Notes: generated by a model not told the origin, from the sequence alone. 49,970 bases of DNA from Polaromonas sp. (GCA_028291905.1 JAQGNK010000108.1:1-49970); one strand, 5' to 3'; counted from the stretch's first letter, positions 34,748 through 44,764 are shown. Numbers and translations: made by a program.

Positions 34748-36457
34748 CTAGGCGATCACATCGACCAGCTGCATCATCCCCAGGTCTTCATGGTCCAGCG
34801 CATGGCAGTGCCAGACGTATTTGCCGGTGAAGTCGGTGAAGCGCATGCGAAAGGTGATGCTGCCGTTGGGCGGCACCGGCAGCGTGTCGGCCCAGAAAGG
34901 CGTGACCGCCTCGCCGTTGACCCGAACCACATAGCTGTCGTTGACATGGATGTGAAACGGATGCGGATAGTCGTTCAGGCTGTTGATGGTCCACTCTTCC
35001 ACCGCATTGAGCGCCACCGTCTGGGTGGTGGTCAGCGACGACTGGAAAGGCGCCAGCTTGGCCGAGGCGCTGGCATCGCCCGACACAAACACTTTGTCCA
35101 CCAAGAAGCCGGTCACGCCGTCGCCGGCCGGGATGAACCAGCCTTCGTCCGGCACCGGCTGGGGCAGCCGGTTGCTGGTCTTTTCCAGAATCGCCAGCAC
35201 CAGGTTGCGCTGCTTGCCGCCGTGGCTGGCCAGTTCGGCATCGGTGATGGGCAGGTGGTCGGCATAGCGCGGCAGGTTGGCCGCCAGCGGCAGCGCGGTC
35301 GTCATCGGCAGGCCCTCGACCACGATGCGGGCCACGATCTCTTCCTTGTCTTCGCTCGACGGCGCCAGCGCGGCGCGCAGGAAATAAGTGCCGGGCACAT
35401 TGCTGGCCTTGACCACCAGCGAATGCCGCCCGCCCGGATACACCGCGTTGCCCGGCCACTGCTGGTTGCCAAACTCGGTCGAGGTGGCCTTGTTGATCGG
35501 CTTGAACTTGCGGTCGAACACGTTGCCGTCCCGGGCGTAGGCCAGCAGGGTATGGCCGTCGAGCACCGGGTTGAAGGGGTAGAACGACGCGGTGTTGATG
35601 AAGTGCCAGTTCTGCACTTCGCCGGGGCGCATCACGAGGGTCGGCTGGTAGGCGCCGTTGAGCAAAAACGCCGAGGTGTCGGTGGTTACCGAGTCGTAGA
35701 ACGACTCGGTCTTGCCGTCCTTGTTGAGGTTGACCTTGTGGACATGGATGACGCGCTCGCGGATCTCGGGCGAGGTGATGAACTTGTCGGCCGGGTCGCG
35801 GATGATGATGGCGCCGAACATGCCGCTGGACACCTGCACGTTCGATGAGCCGTGCAGGTGCGGGTGATACCAGTAGATGCCGTTGGTGTGGTCCAGCGGA
35901 ATCGTCAGCTCGTGCTGGCGGCTCTGGCCGGGCAGCACGCCGCCCTCGGCGGTATCGACCACATAGTCGCCAAACACGCCGGGCCTGAATTCCTTCGGGT
36001 CAACATGCAGGCCATGGAAATGCAGGTTGGTGCTGTTCTGGTGGTTGAGGTAGGCCAGCTTGGACTGCCTGGGCACATTGGCCGGCAGCTTGTTGTTGAG
36101 CTTGATGCGCAGCGTGTTGCCGACCGCCAGCACCAGGGTGGGCGCCATGTACTGGCCGTTGAAGCTGCGCAGCGCGGTCGCGGTTTTTTTGGCGACGCCG
36201 GGGTAGGCGGTGGCCTGCGCGCCAGCGATGGTCAGCACCTGCGACGCGTATTGCGCATCCAGGTCAAGGCTCAGCTTGCCGCCGGTAGAGGCTAGAGTCT
36301 GCGGGTCAGGCAGCGTGTCGGCGGTGGCAAAGTTGTCATCGGAGCCGCCGCAGCCGGCCAGCGGCACCAGCGCGGTGCCGACAGACAGGCCGAATGCCCA
36401 GCGCAGGGTATCGCGGCGTTTTGCATCCGGCAGGAGGGTCGAAGCAGAAGTCGTCAT
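34748..36457 (-). CDS. Multicopper oxidase (Tat-exported lipoprotein)
   Basis: This 569-residue three-cupredoxin-domain oxidase couples one-electron substrate oxidation to reduction of oxygen to water. A twin-arginine signal (DAKRRDTLRWAFG) ends in the lipobox LAGC with C36, so the mature protein is probably a periplasmic lipoprotein. Trinuclear-centre ligands are complete: HFHG at 146-149, HPHLHG at 198-203, HPFHIH at 499-504, and the C-terminal HCHALDHEDLGM at 550-561. M561 at the axial position predicts a low to medium redox potential type-1 copper. I chose the ATG at 36457 with GAGGA about seven bases upstream. The substrate is unknown. Confidence 0.92.
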   Translation of the reverse strand: MTTSASTLLPDAKRRDTLRWAFGLSVGTALVPLAGCGGSDDNFATADTLPDPQTLASTGGKLSLDLDAQYASQVLTIAGAQATAYPGVAKKTATALRSFNGQYMAPTLVLAVGNTLRIKLNNKLPANVPRQSKLAYLNHQNSTNLHFHGLHVDPKEFRPGVFGDYVVDTAEGGVLPGQSRQHELTIPLDHTNGIYWYHPHLHGSSNVQVSSGMFGAIIIRDPADKFITSPEIRERVIHVHKVNLNKDGKTESFYDSVTTDTSAFLLNGAYQPTLVMRPGEVQNWHFINTASFYPFNPVLDGHTLLAYARDGNVFDRKFKPINKATSTEFGNQQWPGNAVYPGGRHSLVVKASNVPGTYFLRAALAPSSEDKEEIVARIVVEGLPMTTALPLAANLPRYADHLPITDAELASHGGKQRNLVLAILEKTSNRLPQPVPDEGWFIPAGDGVTGFLVDKVFVSGDASASAKLAPFQSSLTTTQTVALNAVEEWTINSLNDYPHPFHIHVNDSYVVRVNGEAVTPFWADTLPVPPNGSITFRMRFTDFTGKYVWHCHALDHEDLGMMQLVDVIA

Positions 36458-36482
36458 GGCAAAGTCCTCTTGCACGATAAGG

Positions 36483-37583
36483 TCAGGCGAAGGCCACCAG
36501 CACAGGCGAGGCCTGCACGGTGACCGAGGGGAACTGGCCGCAGGCCGAGGCGCGGTTGTCGCCCCAGGCATGCACGCCGCGATCATTCAGGGCCAGCACA
36601 TGGCCGACACCGGCCGCCAGCTGAGTGACGTTCGACAGTTCCTTGAAGCGCAGCGGTTTTGAAGAAAAAGCCAGCCCCTGCCGGCCCATCTGCCCCATGC
36701 CGTTCCAGCCCCAGCCAAACACATCGCCCTGCGTCGAGGTGGCCACGGTGTAGAACATGCCGGCGTCAATCTGGGCGACCGGGAAATCGGTCTTGATGCG
36801 GTGCGGGCTGGTGAAATAGGCGGCAGCCAGCCTGGGGTTCAGCGCTTCGCCGACCTGCCCGAAATTGTTGGCGCCCCAGCCCCACAGGCGGCCCATGGCA
36901 TCGACAGCGAAACTGTGGGTGTCGCCAGCGGCGATGCGCTTGACGGGCGCCGGCAGCGCCACCTGCACAGGCCTTGCGCTTTGCGCCAGGTGGCCCGCGC
37001 CCAGCTGGCCCGCCCCATTGGCACCCCAGGCCCAGACCTTGCCGCTGCGGTCCAGCGCCAGCACATGGCCGTGGCCCGCCGCCAGCGCGGCAATCCGGCT
37101 CAAGCCTGTGATGGGTGCGGGCGCTTCCAGCCGTGAAGCCGCCTCGCGCCCGAGCTGCCCATGGGCCGGCATGCCCCATGACCAGACCGCGCCGTCGGCA
37201 TACAGGGCAAAGCCGCCGGACTCGGTCAGCGCGACCTGCACCGGCGATGGCGGCAAGCCGGCGACGGCCGAACGCATCGCGCCCTTCTCGGGCGACACCA
37301 CCGGCCGGCACGACAGCACGCTGCCGCTGCGCTCGACACCCACGGTATCGATGTAGCCATCGTTGACCGTGGCGAAAGGCGCGCCGGCATTGAGGGCTCT
37401 GGGAATGGGCTGCGCATAGCGGTTATGGCCGATTTCAGTGGCATTGCTGGTGCACAGCTCGCCCGGATAACCGGGCGGCAGGGTGGCGCCGAGCAGCTTG
37501 ATGCCGCCCCAGCCGTAGGCGCTGCCGTCGCTGGCAAGCGCCACCGAGCGGTCCCGGCCGGCGCTGATCTGGGTGATTTTCAT
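36483..37583 (-). CDS. RCC1-repeat beta-propeller protein
   Basis: This 366-residue protein is made almost entirely of RCC1-type repeats. I count six blades with the G-H-x-x-A-L ... W-x-W-G pattern, for example GHGHVLALDRSGKVWAWGAN followed by GAGQLG, and GDTHSFAVDAMGRLWGWGAN followed by NFGQVG. Such propellers serve as binding platforms. No signal peptide or membrane segment is visible, even though every neighbour in this unit is exported; the repeat begins at residue 1. AAGGA lies eight bases upstream of the ATG. It sits between a cytochrome c and a multicopper oxidase gene. The function is unknown. Confidence 0.88.
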   Translation of the reverse strand: MKITQISAGRDRSVALASDGSAYGWGGIKLLGATLPPGYPGELCTSNATEIGHNRYAQPIPRALNAGAPFATVNDGYIDTVGVERSGSVLSCRPVVSPEKGAMRSAVAGLPPSPVQVALTESGGFALYADGAVWSWGMPAHGQLGREAASRLEAPAPITGLSRIAALAAGHGHVLALDRSGKVWAWGANGAGQLGAGHLAQSARPVQVALPAPVKRIAAGDTHSFAVDAMGRLWGWGANNFGQVGEALNPRLAAAYFTSPHRIKTDFPVAQIDAGMFYTVATSTQGDVFGWGWNGMGQMGRQGLAFSSKPLRFKELSNVTQLAAGVGHVLALNDRGVHAWGDNRASACGQFPSVTVQASPVLVAFA

Positions 37584-37698
37584 GGGGTCGTCCTTAAAGT
37601 GAACAAGCTCGATACCTCGGCATGGGCTATTCCCGTCCGCAGCGCAAGGCGAGGTTGTCGATGGCGTTCAGGAACTCGGCGGCAAAAAATCTGCATCG

Positions 37699-38385
37699 CT
37701 ACTGCCTGAGCACAAAGGCAGCCAGCGCCTTGAGTTCTTGCGGGCTGAGCGCGGCGAACGCGGGCATGGGCACGGCGCCCCATTTGCCCGCGCTTCCGGC
37801 CCGGATGCTGGCTTCAAGCCGGGCCTGGGCCTGCGCATCGCCTTTGTATTTCAGCGCCACGTCGCGGTACGCCGGGCCGACTATCTTCTGGTTGATGGCG
37901 TGGCAGCCAAGGCATGCGTTGGCGCCCAGCAAGGCCTGCACATCGACAGCCCTGGCCGCCGCCGGCGGAGCAACGGGAGGCGCAGGCACCGCCGAAACGG
38001 CTGAAGGCGCCGGCTGGGCGCCGCCGTAAGCCACGGCCAGGTACTCGCCGATGGCGTTGATGTCCTGGTCGCTCAGCGGCGCGGCGTAGGCATGCTGCAT
38101 CTTGCGCACTTCCGCAGTCCACTGCGGCTGGGTCATGGCCGGCGGCTGCAGCTTGATGTAATCGGCGGAATGGCAGATGCCGCACTTCTGCAGGGCAAGT
38201 TGGTAACCCGGCAGGATCGAAGGCTTGAGCGCGGCGGTCTCAGGCGGCAGCTTGATCGACAGCCCCTTCGCGGGCTTCACCGCTGGCACTGCCGCCTGCG
38301 TTGCGCCAGGCCCTGCCGGCTGCGCCATTGCCGCGCCGCAGGCAAGCCCCAGGGCCAGCAGCAACAGACATTTGAAGTTCATCAT
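37699..38385 (-). CDS. Dihaem cytochrome c: SorB-like domain fused to a c551-like domain
   Basis: This 228-residue periplasmic cytochrome has a signal peptide (cleavage after GAAMA) and two CxxCH haem sites. The first (CGICH, 68-72) lies in LQKCGICHSADYIKLQPPAM, strongly like the SorB subunit of sulfite:cytochrome c oxidoreductase. After a Pro/Ala-rich linker (about 124-145), the second (CLGCH, 158-162) lies in a c551-type domain with the distal ligand M207 in GAVPMPAF. It follows the molybdoenzyme gene by nine bases and is its likely electron acceptor. The second domain may replace the separate soluble cytochrome that classical SorAB uses. Confidence 0.88.
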   Translation of the reverse strand: MMNFKCLLLLALGLACGAAMAQPAGPGATQAAVPAVKPAKGLSIKLPPETAALKPSILPGYQLALQKCGICHSADYIKLQPPAMTQPQWTAEVRKMQHAYAAPLSDQDINAIGEYLAVAYGGAQPAPSAVSAVPAPPVAPPAAARAVDVQALLGANACLGCHAINQKIVGPAYRDVALKYKGDAQAQARLEASIRAGSAGKWGAVPMPAFAALSPQELKALAAFVLRQ

Positions 38386-38394
38386 CGCCTGCTC

Positions 38395-39621
38395 CTAGAC
38401 CGCGACGATGCGGGTGACTTCCACCACATTGCGCGCATAACCGCCAGGGTTCCAGCTGGCGGTGGCGGGCTGCGCATCGCCCTGCATGCTTGTCGCGCGG
38501 ACGTGCAGGCTGACAGCGCCTTTTTTCGAGGGCGTGAACGGCAGGCTCCACTCCCGAAATGAATAGCGCCCGAGGTCCTTGCCCAGCGCCGCGTCCCGCC
38601 ACTGCTGGCCGTCTTCGGAAACCTGCACTTTTTTGATGCCGCTGCCGCCGTCGAAGGCAATGCCCTTGAGCAGCGCGGCACGCCCGGCCGCAATGCGCGC
38701 GCCATCGGCCAGGCTGGTGATGAACGAGCGCACCGGCAGGCTGGTGATGGGCCGGGTGGCCGTGGGCGCGGTGCCTGCCGGCACGCACAGGCAGGCGTTG
38801 TCGGGCACGCGGTAGGCGGTTGACATGAAAAAGCCTTCAAAGCCGTGGTCAAGCACTTCGATATCGCTCAGGTGCTTGACCCAGTAGGTACCGAAATAGC
38901 CCGGCACGATCAGCTTGATGGGGTAACCATTGAGAAAAGGAATGTCCGTGCCGTTCATGCTCCAGGCAATCAGGGGCTCGGCACTCAGGGCCAGGTCGAT
39001 GTTGAGCGCCTTGACGAAATCAGGCGTGGCGGGCAGTACGGGCGCATCCAGGCCATTAAATGACACCTGTTTGGCGCCGGGCATGACGCCCGCTTTTTCA
39101 AGCACCGCACGCAGCGGCACGCCGACCCAGCGCGCATTGCCCATCGATCCGTTGGCCAGTTGCGCGCCGAAGACACGCGGCTCCGAAAAGGCGCGGCTGT
39201 TGCCCGAGCATTGATTCACCGCCACCACCTCCGCCGGCTCGGCCAGCGCCTTCAGATCGGCCAGGGAAAGCGACAGCGGCTGCCTGACATGGCCGCCGAC
39301 CTTGAGCCGGTAGGCCTGCGCGTCAATGCGCGTCGGGAAATTGGCCAGGTGGTAGCGCACGAAGAAAGCATCGTTCGGCGTGATGGCGCCTTCGGCAAAC
39401 ACCTTGAACGGCGTTTCCAGGTGCGGCGGCCGCGTGGTGATGCGCAGCAAAGGCCGCTTTTGCGGGTAAGCCACCAGTTCGCGGGCGCCGTTGCCGAAAG
39501 GCAGGTTTTCATTGCCGGCGGCCAGGCCGCGCAGCGGCAGGGCGCCAAGGCTGGCGGCTGCCAGGCCGGCACGCCGGACAAACTGCCGCCTGGCGATGTC
39601 ATGCTCATTGCTGCGGTGCAT
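38395..39621 (-). CDS. Sulfite-oxidase-family molybdoenzyme (SorA-like)
   Basis: This 408-residue periplasmic molybdopterin enzyme has a Tat signal (DIARRQFVRRAGLAAASLG). The oxidoreductase domain has the molybdenum-binding cysteine C138 in AVNQCSGNSRAF, conserved R89 and H91 in FFVRYHLANFP, and VPGYFGTYWVKHLSDIEVLD. The C-terminal dimerisation domain (about 285-408) is typical of sulfite oxidases. It heads a minus-strand series and is followed immediately by the SorB-like cytochrome, supporting a role in oxidising sulfite with electrons passed to cytochrome c. Other members of the family act on other substrates, so sulfite is likely but not proven. Confidence 0.88.
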   Translation of the reverse strand: MHRSNEHDIARRQFVRRAGLAAASLGALPLRGLAAGNENLPFGNGARELVAYPQKRPLLRITTRPPHLETPFKVFAEGAITPNDAFFVRYHLANFPTRIDAQAYRLKVGGHVRQPLSLSLADLKALAEPAEVVAVNQCSGNSRAFSEPRVFGAQLANGSMGNARWVGVPLRAVLEKAGVMPGAKQVSFNGLDAPVLPATPDFVKALNIDLALSAEPLIAWSMNGTDIPFLNGYPIKLIVPGYFGTYWVKHLSDIEVLDHGFEGFFMSTAYRVPDNACLCVPAGTAPTATRPITSLPVRSFITSLADGARIAAGRAALLKGIAFDGGSGIKKVQVSEDGQQWRDAALGKDLGRYSFREWSLPFTPSKKGAVSLHVRATSMQGDAQPATASWNPGGYARNVVEVTRIVAV

Positions 39622-39877
39622 GGATTTCCATTTGGATTTGAATAAACACAGCCGACCCGTTACATGACCTTAAGGAAGCAGCCGGCAGCAAGTGCCAGCC
39701 ACACAAGATGTTTCAGTTTCCGCTTTTTGTAAATTTATGTATATAGTTAAAACTGACTGGTTGCCAGTTTCTGCCATCAAGTGCTCAAATTGTTTCAAAC
39801 CGATTCTAATTTTTCAATTTATGCCAGACACTGGCCTGATGCGCTGGCCGGGCAGTCTTTACATTGAAGGAAACCCC

Positions 39878-40987
39878 TTGAAATCCGCCATTTTTCTGGC
39901 ACGCCGCGGTGCGGCTTCGCTGGCCTTGCTGACGCTCGCCGCCCTCCCCCTGGCCGCCGCTGCGGCGGAACTCCCCGCCGACCTGAAAAGCCTGATCGGC
40001 ACGCCTGTGCCAGCGCCGGGCGAGATTGAAAATGCCAATGTGCTGGCGCTGAACCGGGCCATGTTCGAGCTGTACGGCGACGCGTCCGACGTGTTCCGCA
40101 AAAACATCCTGGCCAACCATCCGGTCATCCTGGCGCTGTTTTCCGGGGCGGGCGGCAGCTTCACGCTGTACCGGCCCGGCCAGGCGCCGCTCGAAGCGCC
40201 TTCGGTTCCGCTGGCCTACCAGCTGCTCAAGTCGGTAGGCCACAGCACCATGGCGCTGGCCCAGGTGGTCGGGCCTTACCTCAACAATCCAAAAGACAGG
40301 TCCTGGGTCGCGCCGATGCTGGCCTTTCGCAGCCGCATGCAAAGCGCGCTGGAAGGCGTCAACGCGACCGCCATGCCGCCTGAATGGCGCGAGAACAACC
40401 AGGTCATCCTGAAGGCCAACATCGCCTTCATGGACGACTGCTTGAGAAAAGGCGACATCAGCCATGACGCGCTCAAGGCGTTCTCGGTCAAGCAGGCGCC
40501 GTTCCTGGCCAAAAATGTCGCCTGGGCCGCGCAGGTGCAGGTGGCGCACTGGATGAACGTCATGGCCGAATGGAAGGCGCTGCTCGGCAATGACTGGGCC
40601 AAGACCTACGGCGCCAGCAACACGATTTACGTGACCCGCCAGAACAATGTGATCTTCAGCGTGCTGGCGCAGTTCTTCGGCCCCGAAGCCATCAACGACC
40701 GCCTGCTGTTGAGTGAAACCGTGTCCTTCACGACCAGCAAGGCCGACATGCTGGGCTCGCTGACCCGCATCATTGCCGACCGTTCGGTGGGCGATCTGTT
40801 CTTTGGCAACGCCCGCCTGATGGACTACGAGCTGATGGGCGGCGATGCCCGCGACGCCATCATTGCCGAAGCCGGCAAGCGCAACATGCAGCCGTTCTTG
40901 CCGCCCGTGGTGCCGTTTGGTTCAAAACAATGGCCCACGCTGGTCACGCCCGGCCCCGGCCCCGCCTCCATCAAGGATTTGCGCTAG
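39878..40987 (+). CDS. Exported protein of unknown function, TTG start
   Basis: This 369-residue protein has a clear signal peptide (KSAIFLARRGAASLALLTLA, cleavage near AAAAE at about 30). The mature part is largely helical with polar, alanine-rich character and no cysteine cluster apart from a single cysteine, no lipobox and no further membrane segment. I chose the TTG at 39878 because AAGGA lies six bases upstream and the signal peptide begins exactly there; the frame is open back to 39692, but that stretch is AT-rich and not protein-like. It is transcribed divergently from the sulfite-oxidase-like gene. I do not recognise the family. Confidence 0.7.
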   Translation: MKSAIFLARRGAASLALLTLAALPLAAAAAELPADLKSLIGTPVPAPGEIENANVLALNRAMFELYGDASDVFRKNILANHPVILALFSGAGGSFTLYRPGQAPLEAPSVPLAYQLLKSVGHSTMALAQVVGPYLNNPKDRSWVAPMLAFRSRMQSALEGVNATAMPPEWRENNQVILKANIAFMDDCLRKGDISHDALKAFSVKQAPFLAKNVAWAAQVQVAHWMNVMAEWKALLGNDWAKTYGASNTIYVTRQNNVIFSVLAQFFGPEAINDRLLLSETVSFTTSKADMLGSLTRIIADRSVGDLFFGNARLMDYELMGGDARDAIIAEAGKRNMQPFLPPVVPFGSKQWPTLVTPGPGPASIKDLR

Positions 40988-41016
40988 CCGCATTCGTTTT
41001 AACCAGTAAATATCCA

Positions 41017-41086
41017 TTTTCAGCATCAAACAGGCCTCCAGCGCATGTATATCCTGCGTGATCAGCTATGAATACAATAGCAAAAA
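41017..41086 (-). repeat. Dispersed dyad repeat, copy 9 (reverse orientation, long form)
   Basis: The minus strand reads TTTTGCTATTGTATTCATAG, CTGATCACGCAGGAT, GCGCTGGAGGCCTGTTTGAT and GCTGAAAA. It is among the most complete copies. Confidence 0.88.
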
Positions 41087-41201
41087 CCTTTCAGCCAGCC
41101 CTGAACGCCGTGATGACCAGTCCAGGCGATTCGGGTAATTCTGCTTTCGGCCGGACGCATCGCGTCTTTGATCTTTCAACCACTCGCCCAGGGGCGCCAC
41201 T

Positions 41202-42053
41202 TTGAACCTCAACACAATTACCTCGGTCAAACGACCTGCCACCGCAGAAGAAATCAGCCAGTGGCAGCCCGGCGACGCCTGGCTGGCCGGCGGCACCTGG
41301 CTTTTCTCGGAGCCGCAGGCGCATCTGCGCACCCTGATCGACCTGCACGGCCTCGGCTGGCCGGCCCTGACGCCGACGGCCAGCGGCCTGGACATCGCCG
41401 CCACCTGCCGCATCGCCGACCTGCATGCCTTCCGGGGCGAGGCTGGATGGACGGCCACGCCGCTGATCGCCTCCTGCTGCGAATGCCTGCTGGCGTCGTT
41501 CAAGATCTGGAACGCGGCCACGGCGGGCGGCAATCTCTGCATGTCGCTGCCCGCCGGCGCCGTCATCTGCCTGACGGTGGCGCTGGAAGGGCAGCTTGAG
41601 CTGCTGGCGCGGGACGGCACTTCGCGCACTGTCGCTGCCGTCGATTTCGTAACCGGCAACAACGCCAACATCCTCCAGCCGGGCGAGCTGCTGCGCAGCA
41701 TCCACCTGCCGGCCAACGCGCTGCGCAAGCGCTTTGCCACCCGCCGCGCCACCCTCACCCACCTGGGCCGGTCGGCGGCGCTGCTGGCCGGCACGCAGGC
41801 GCACGATGGCGGCGACCTGCTCATCACCATCACGGCGGCCACGCCCCGCCCGGTCCAGCTGCGGCTGGCGCAGGGCACATCGGCCGAAGGACTGAAGCAG
41901 GCGCTTGACGCCGCGATTCCCCAAGACGGCTACTTCGACGACGTGAACGGCACACCCGCCTACAAGCGCCATGTCACCTACTACTTTGCCGAACAGATAC
42001 GGGCCGAGCTTTCAGCGCCCGCCCACGGCGCCACCCCCGGAGCAAACGCATGA
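41202..42053 (+). CDS. FAD-binding subunit of a xanthine-dehydrogenase-family molybdenum hydroxylase, TTG start
   Basis: This 283-residue flavin subunit of the CoxM/XdhB type carries electrons from the iron-sulfur clusters to its acceptor. The FAD-binding motif AGGTWLF (residues 30-36) and the second FAD motif ATAGGNLCMSLPAG near 106-119 are both present. The C-terminal CO_deh_flav_C part is short. The start is a TTG at 41202 with AGGGG about seven bases upstream; no ATG lies near. The stop overlaps the large-subunit start as ATGA, so the two are coupled. Family assignment is secure, but the physiological substrate of the complex is not. Confidence 0.87.
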   Translation: MNLNTITSVKRPATAEEISQWQPGDAWLAGGTWLFSEPQAHLRTLIDLHGLGWPALTPTASGLDIAATCRIADLHAFRGEAGWTATPLIASCCECLLASFKIWNAATAGGNLCMSLPAGAVICLTVALEGQLELLARDGTSRTVAAVDFVTGNNANILQPGELLRSIHLPANALRKRFATRRATLTHLGRSAALLAGTQAHDGGDLLITITAATPRPVQLRLAQGTSAEGLKQALDAAIPQDGYFDDVNGTPAYKRHVTYYFAEQIRAELSAPAHGATPGANA

Positions 42054-44761
42054 GCTACACCATCAACGGCCAGCCATTCAATGCCGAGCCCACCCCCGGC
42101 CAGTGCCTGCGCACCTTTGTGCGCGAGCAGGGCATGACCGGCGTCAAGAAGGGCTGCGACCAGGGCGACTGCGGCGCCTGCACCGTGTGGCTCGACGGCG
42201 AGCCGGTGCATTCCTGCCTGATGCCGGCTTTTCGCGCCGAAGGCCGCGCCGTCACCACGATTGAAGGGCTGGCCAAGGGCGACACACTGCATCCGGTGCA
42301 GCAGGCTTTTCTCGATGCGAATGCCTTCCAGTGCGGCTTTTGCACCGCCGGCATGATCATGACGGCGGCTTCATTCGACGATGCCCGCCGCGCCGACCTG
42401 CCGCGCTCGCTCAAGGGCAACCTGTGCCGCTGCACCGGCTACCGCAGCATCGAGGACGCCATCCAGGGCGCGCCCTGCGCCGCGCAGCTAGACGTGGCCG
42501 GCCGGGCCTGCGGCGCGAGCCTGGGCAACCCGTTCGGCCCCGGCATCGTGACCGGCAAGGCGCGCTACACCATGGACGCCGAAAAGGAATTTCCCGGCCT
42601 GCTGCACCTGAAGGTGGTGCGCTCGCCGCATGCCCATGCGCGCATCCTCGGCATCGACCGTACAAAAGCCCTGGCGCATCCCGGCGTGGTGGCCGTGCTG
42701 ACCTGGGAAGACGTGCCGAAACGGCTGTTCAGCACCGCCACCCATGAAGACCATCTGGTCGATCCCGACGACACCTATGTGCTCGACAACGTGGCGCGCT
42801 TCGCCGGCCAGCGACTGGTGGCGGTGGTGGCAGAAACCGAGGCGGCGGCGCAGGCCGGCTGCCGGCTGGTAGAAATCGACTATGAAGTGCTGCCCGCCGT
42901 GTTCGACCCGGTGCTGGCGATGCAGCCCGGCGCGCCGTTGCTGCATGACAAGGGCACGGCGGCCCAGGGCAACATCTTCGTCAACATCAAGGGCGAGGTC
43001 GGCAGCGTGAAGGACGGCCTGGCCGCCGCCCATGCGGTGCATGAGAAGACCTATTCCACCTCGCGGGTGCAGCATGTGCACCTGGAAACCCACGGCTCCA
43101 TCGTCTGGACCGGTGACGACGGCCGCATGCATGTGCGCACCAGCTCGCAGGCGCCGTTCATCGTCCAGCAAAAACTGGCCTACGTCTTCGGCATCAATGC
43201 CAGCCAGCTCCATGTGTTCACCGAGCGGGTCGGCGGCGGCTTCGGCGGCAAGCAGGAAATGCTGTCCGAAGACCTGTGCGTGCTGGCCAGCCTGAAGACC
43301 GGCCGGCCGGTGAAGTGGGAATTCACCAGAGAAGAGCAGTTCATCGGCGCCTCCACCCGGCACCAGATGACGACCCACGTCAAGCTCGGCGCCACCAAAG
43401 AGGGCCTGCTGACCGCCATCGACGTGCGGGTCGTGTCCAACACCGGCGCCTACGGCTCGCACGGCAGCGAGACGCTGGCGGCGGCACTCGGCAACCCGCT
43501 CACCGCCTACCGCTGCGCCAACAAAAAGGCCGACGGCTTTGCCATCTATACCAACATGATGCCGGGCGGCGGCTTTCGCGGCTACGGCGCCTCGCAGACC
43601 ACCTTTGCCATCGAATGCGCCATGGACGAGCTGGCCGGACAACTCGGCATCGACCCGTTCACCCTGCGCCGGCTCAACATGGTCAAGCCCGGCGACTGGA
43701 TGGAGTCGGTCTGGAAAGACCCGTCCGATGTCAGCTTCGGCAGCTACGGCCTGGACCAGTGCATGGACATCGTTGAAAAAGAGCTGGCCGGCGCCGGCGG
43801 CCTGTCCTGCCCGCCGGGCGACGAATGGCGCGAAGGCACCGGCATGGCGCTGGCGATGCTCGACTGCGGCCCGCCGACCGAGCACCGCTCGGGCGCGGTC
43901 ATGGTGATGCGGGCCGACGGCAGCTTTCACCTGGCAGTCGGCTCGACCGAAATGGGCAACGGCTCGGTCACCTCGCACCGGCAGATTGCCGCCTCGCTGC
44001 TCAACTGCCGCGCCGAGCACATCGAGATCATCAATGCTGACACCGACCTCACGCCCTACGACACCGGCACCTTCGCCAGCACCGGCACGGTGGTGGCCGG
44101 CAAGGGCGTGGCGCTGACGGCGGCGGCGCTGGCGGAGAACATCCTCGACTACACCGCCCGCCACACCGGAACGACAGCCGACCAATGGACGCTTGAAGAA
44201 GGCTTCGTAGTGTCCGGCGACCGGCGCATCGCCCTGCCCGAGCTGCACGCGGCGGGGATGCGCGACAGCCACCGCTTCGAGGCCAAGCGCAAGGCCTACC
44301 TGTCGCCGCGCACCACCGCCTTCAACGTGCAGGGCATCAAGCTGGCCGTACATACGGTGACCGGCGAGATCAGGATTTTGCGCAGCGTGCATGCCGCCGA
44401 CATCGGCCGGCTCATCAACCCGATGCAGTGCCGGGGCCAGATCGACGGCGCCATCGGCATGGGCGTGGGCTGGGCGCTGACCGAGCACATGGTCTATGAC
44501 GACAAGGGAAAGATGCTCAACCCCGCGCTGCGCAACTACCATATTCCGGCCTTTGCCGACGCGCCGCGCAGCGAGATCTTCTTTGCCGACACCTACGACA
44601 CCATCGGCCCGCTGGGTGCCAAGGCGCAGGGCGAATGCGCCATCAACCCGGTGGCGCCGGCGATAGCCAATGCGCTGAAAAACGCGACCGGCGTGCGCTT
44701 TGCCGACCTGCCGCTCACGCCCGACCGCATCTTCGACAGGCTCGCGCCGGTCGGCGCCTGA
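42050..44761 (+). CDS. Molybdenum hydroxylase: fused 2Fe-2S and molybdopterin subunits (xanthine dehydrogenase family)
   Basis: This 903-residue fusion combines what is usually two subunits. Residues 1 to about 155 are the small iron-sulfur subunit with a plant-type 2Fe-2S cluster (C36, C41, C44, C56) and a second cluster (C95, C98, C126, C128; [10 protein letters not shown]). The molybdopterin domain follows, with [29 protein letters not shown] and the C-terminal [16 protein letters not shown] containing the putative catalytic E862. All cofactor motifs are intact. Purines are plausible substrates by family likeness, but aldehydes or heterocycles cannot be excluded. It is flanked by its FAD subunit and a membrane protein in one operon. 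Confidence 0.9.
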   Translation: MSYTINGQPFNAEPTPGQCLRTFVREQGMTGVKKGCDQGDCGACTVWLDGEPVHSCLMPAFRAEGRAVTTIEGLAKGDTLHPVQQAFLDANAFQCGFCTAGMIMTAASFDDARRADLPRSLKGNLCRCTGYRSIEDAIQGAPCAAQLDVAGRACGASLGNPFGPGIVTGKARYTMDAEKEFPGLLHLKVVRSPHAHARILGIDRTKALAHPGVVAVLTWEDVPKRLFSTATHEDHLVDPDDTYVLDNVARFAGQRLVAVVAETEAAAQAGCRLVEIDYEVLPAVFDPVLAMQPGAPLLHDKGTAAQGNIFVNIKGEVGSVKDGLAAAHAVHEKTYSTSRVQHVHLETHGSIVWTGDDGRMHVRTSSQAPFIVQQKLAYVFGINASQLHVFTERVGGGFGGKQEMLSEDLCVLASLKTGRPVKWEFTREEQFIGASTRHQMTTHVKLGATKEGLLTAIDVRVVSNTGAYGSHGSETLAAALGNPLTAYRCANKKADGFAIYTNMMPGGGFRGYGASQTTFAIECAMDELAGQLGIDPFTLRRLNMVKPGDWMESVWKDPSDVSFGSYGLDQCMDIVEKELAGAGGLSCPPGDEWREGTGMALAMLDCGPPTEHRSGAVMVMRADGSFHLAVGSTEMGNGSVTSHRQIAASLLNCRAEHIEIINADTDLTPYDTGTFASTGTVVAGKGVALTAAALAENILDYTARHTGTTADQWTLEEGFVVSGDRRIALPELHAAGMRDSHRFEAKRKAYLSPRTTAFNVQGIKLAVHTVTGEIRILRSVHAADIGRLINPMQCRGQIDGAIGMGVGWALTEHMVYDDKGKMLNPALRNYHIPAFADAPRSEIFFADTYDTIGPLGAKAQGECAINPVAPAIANALKNATGVRFADLPLTPDRIFDRLAPVGA

Positions 44762-44764
44762 GCC

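Noticed and set aside
42488-44542. Long minus-strand open frame (684 codons) opposite the molybdenum hydroxylase
   Set aside because: The plus-strand gene has every cofactor motif; the antisense product has no domain and a shadow-type composition.
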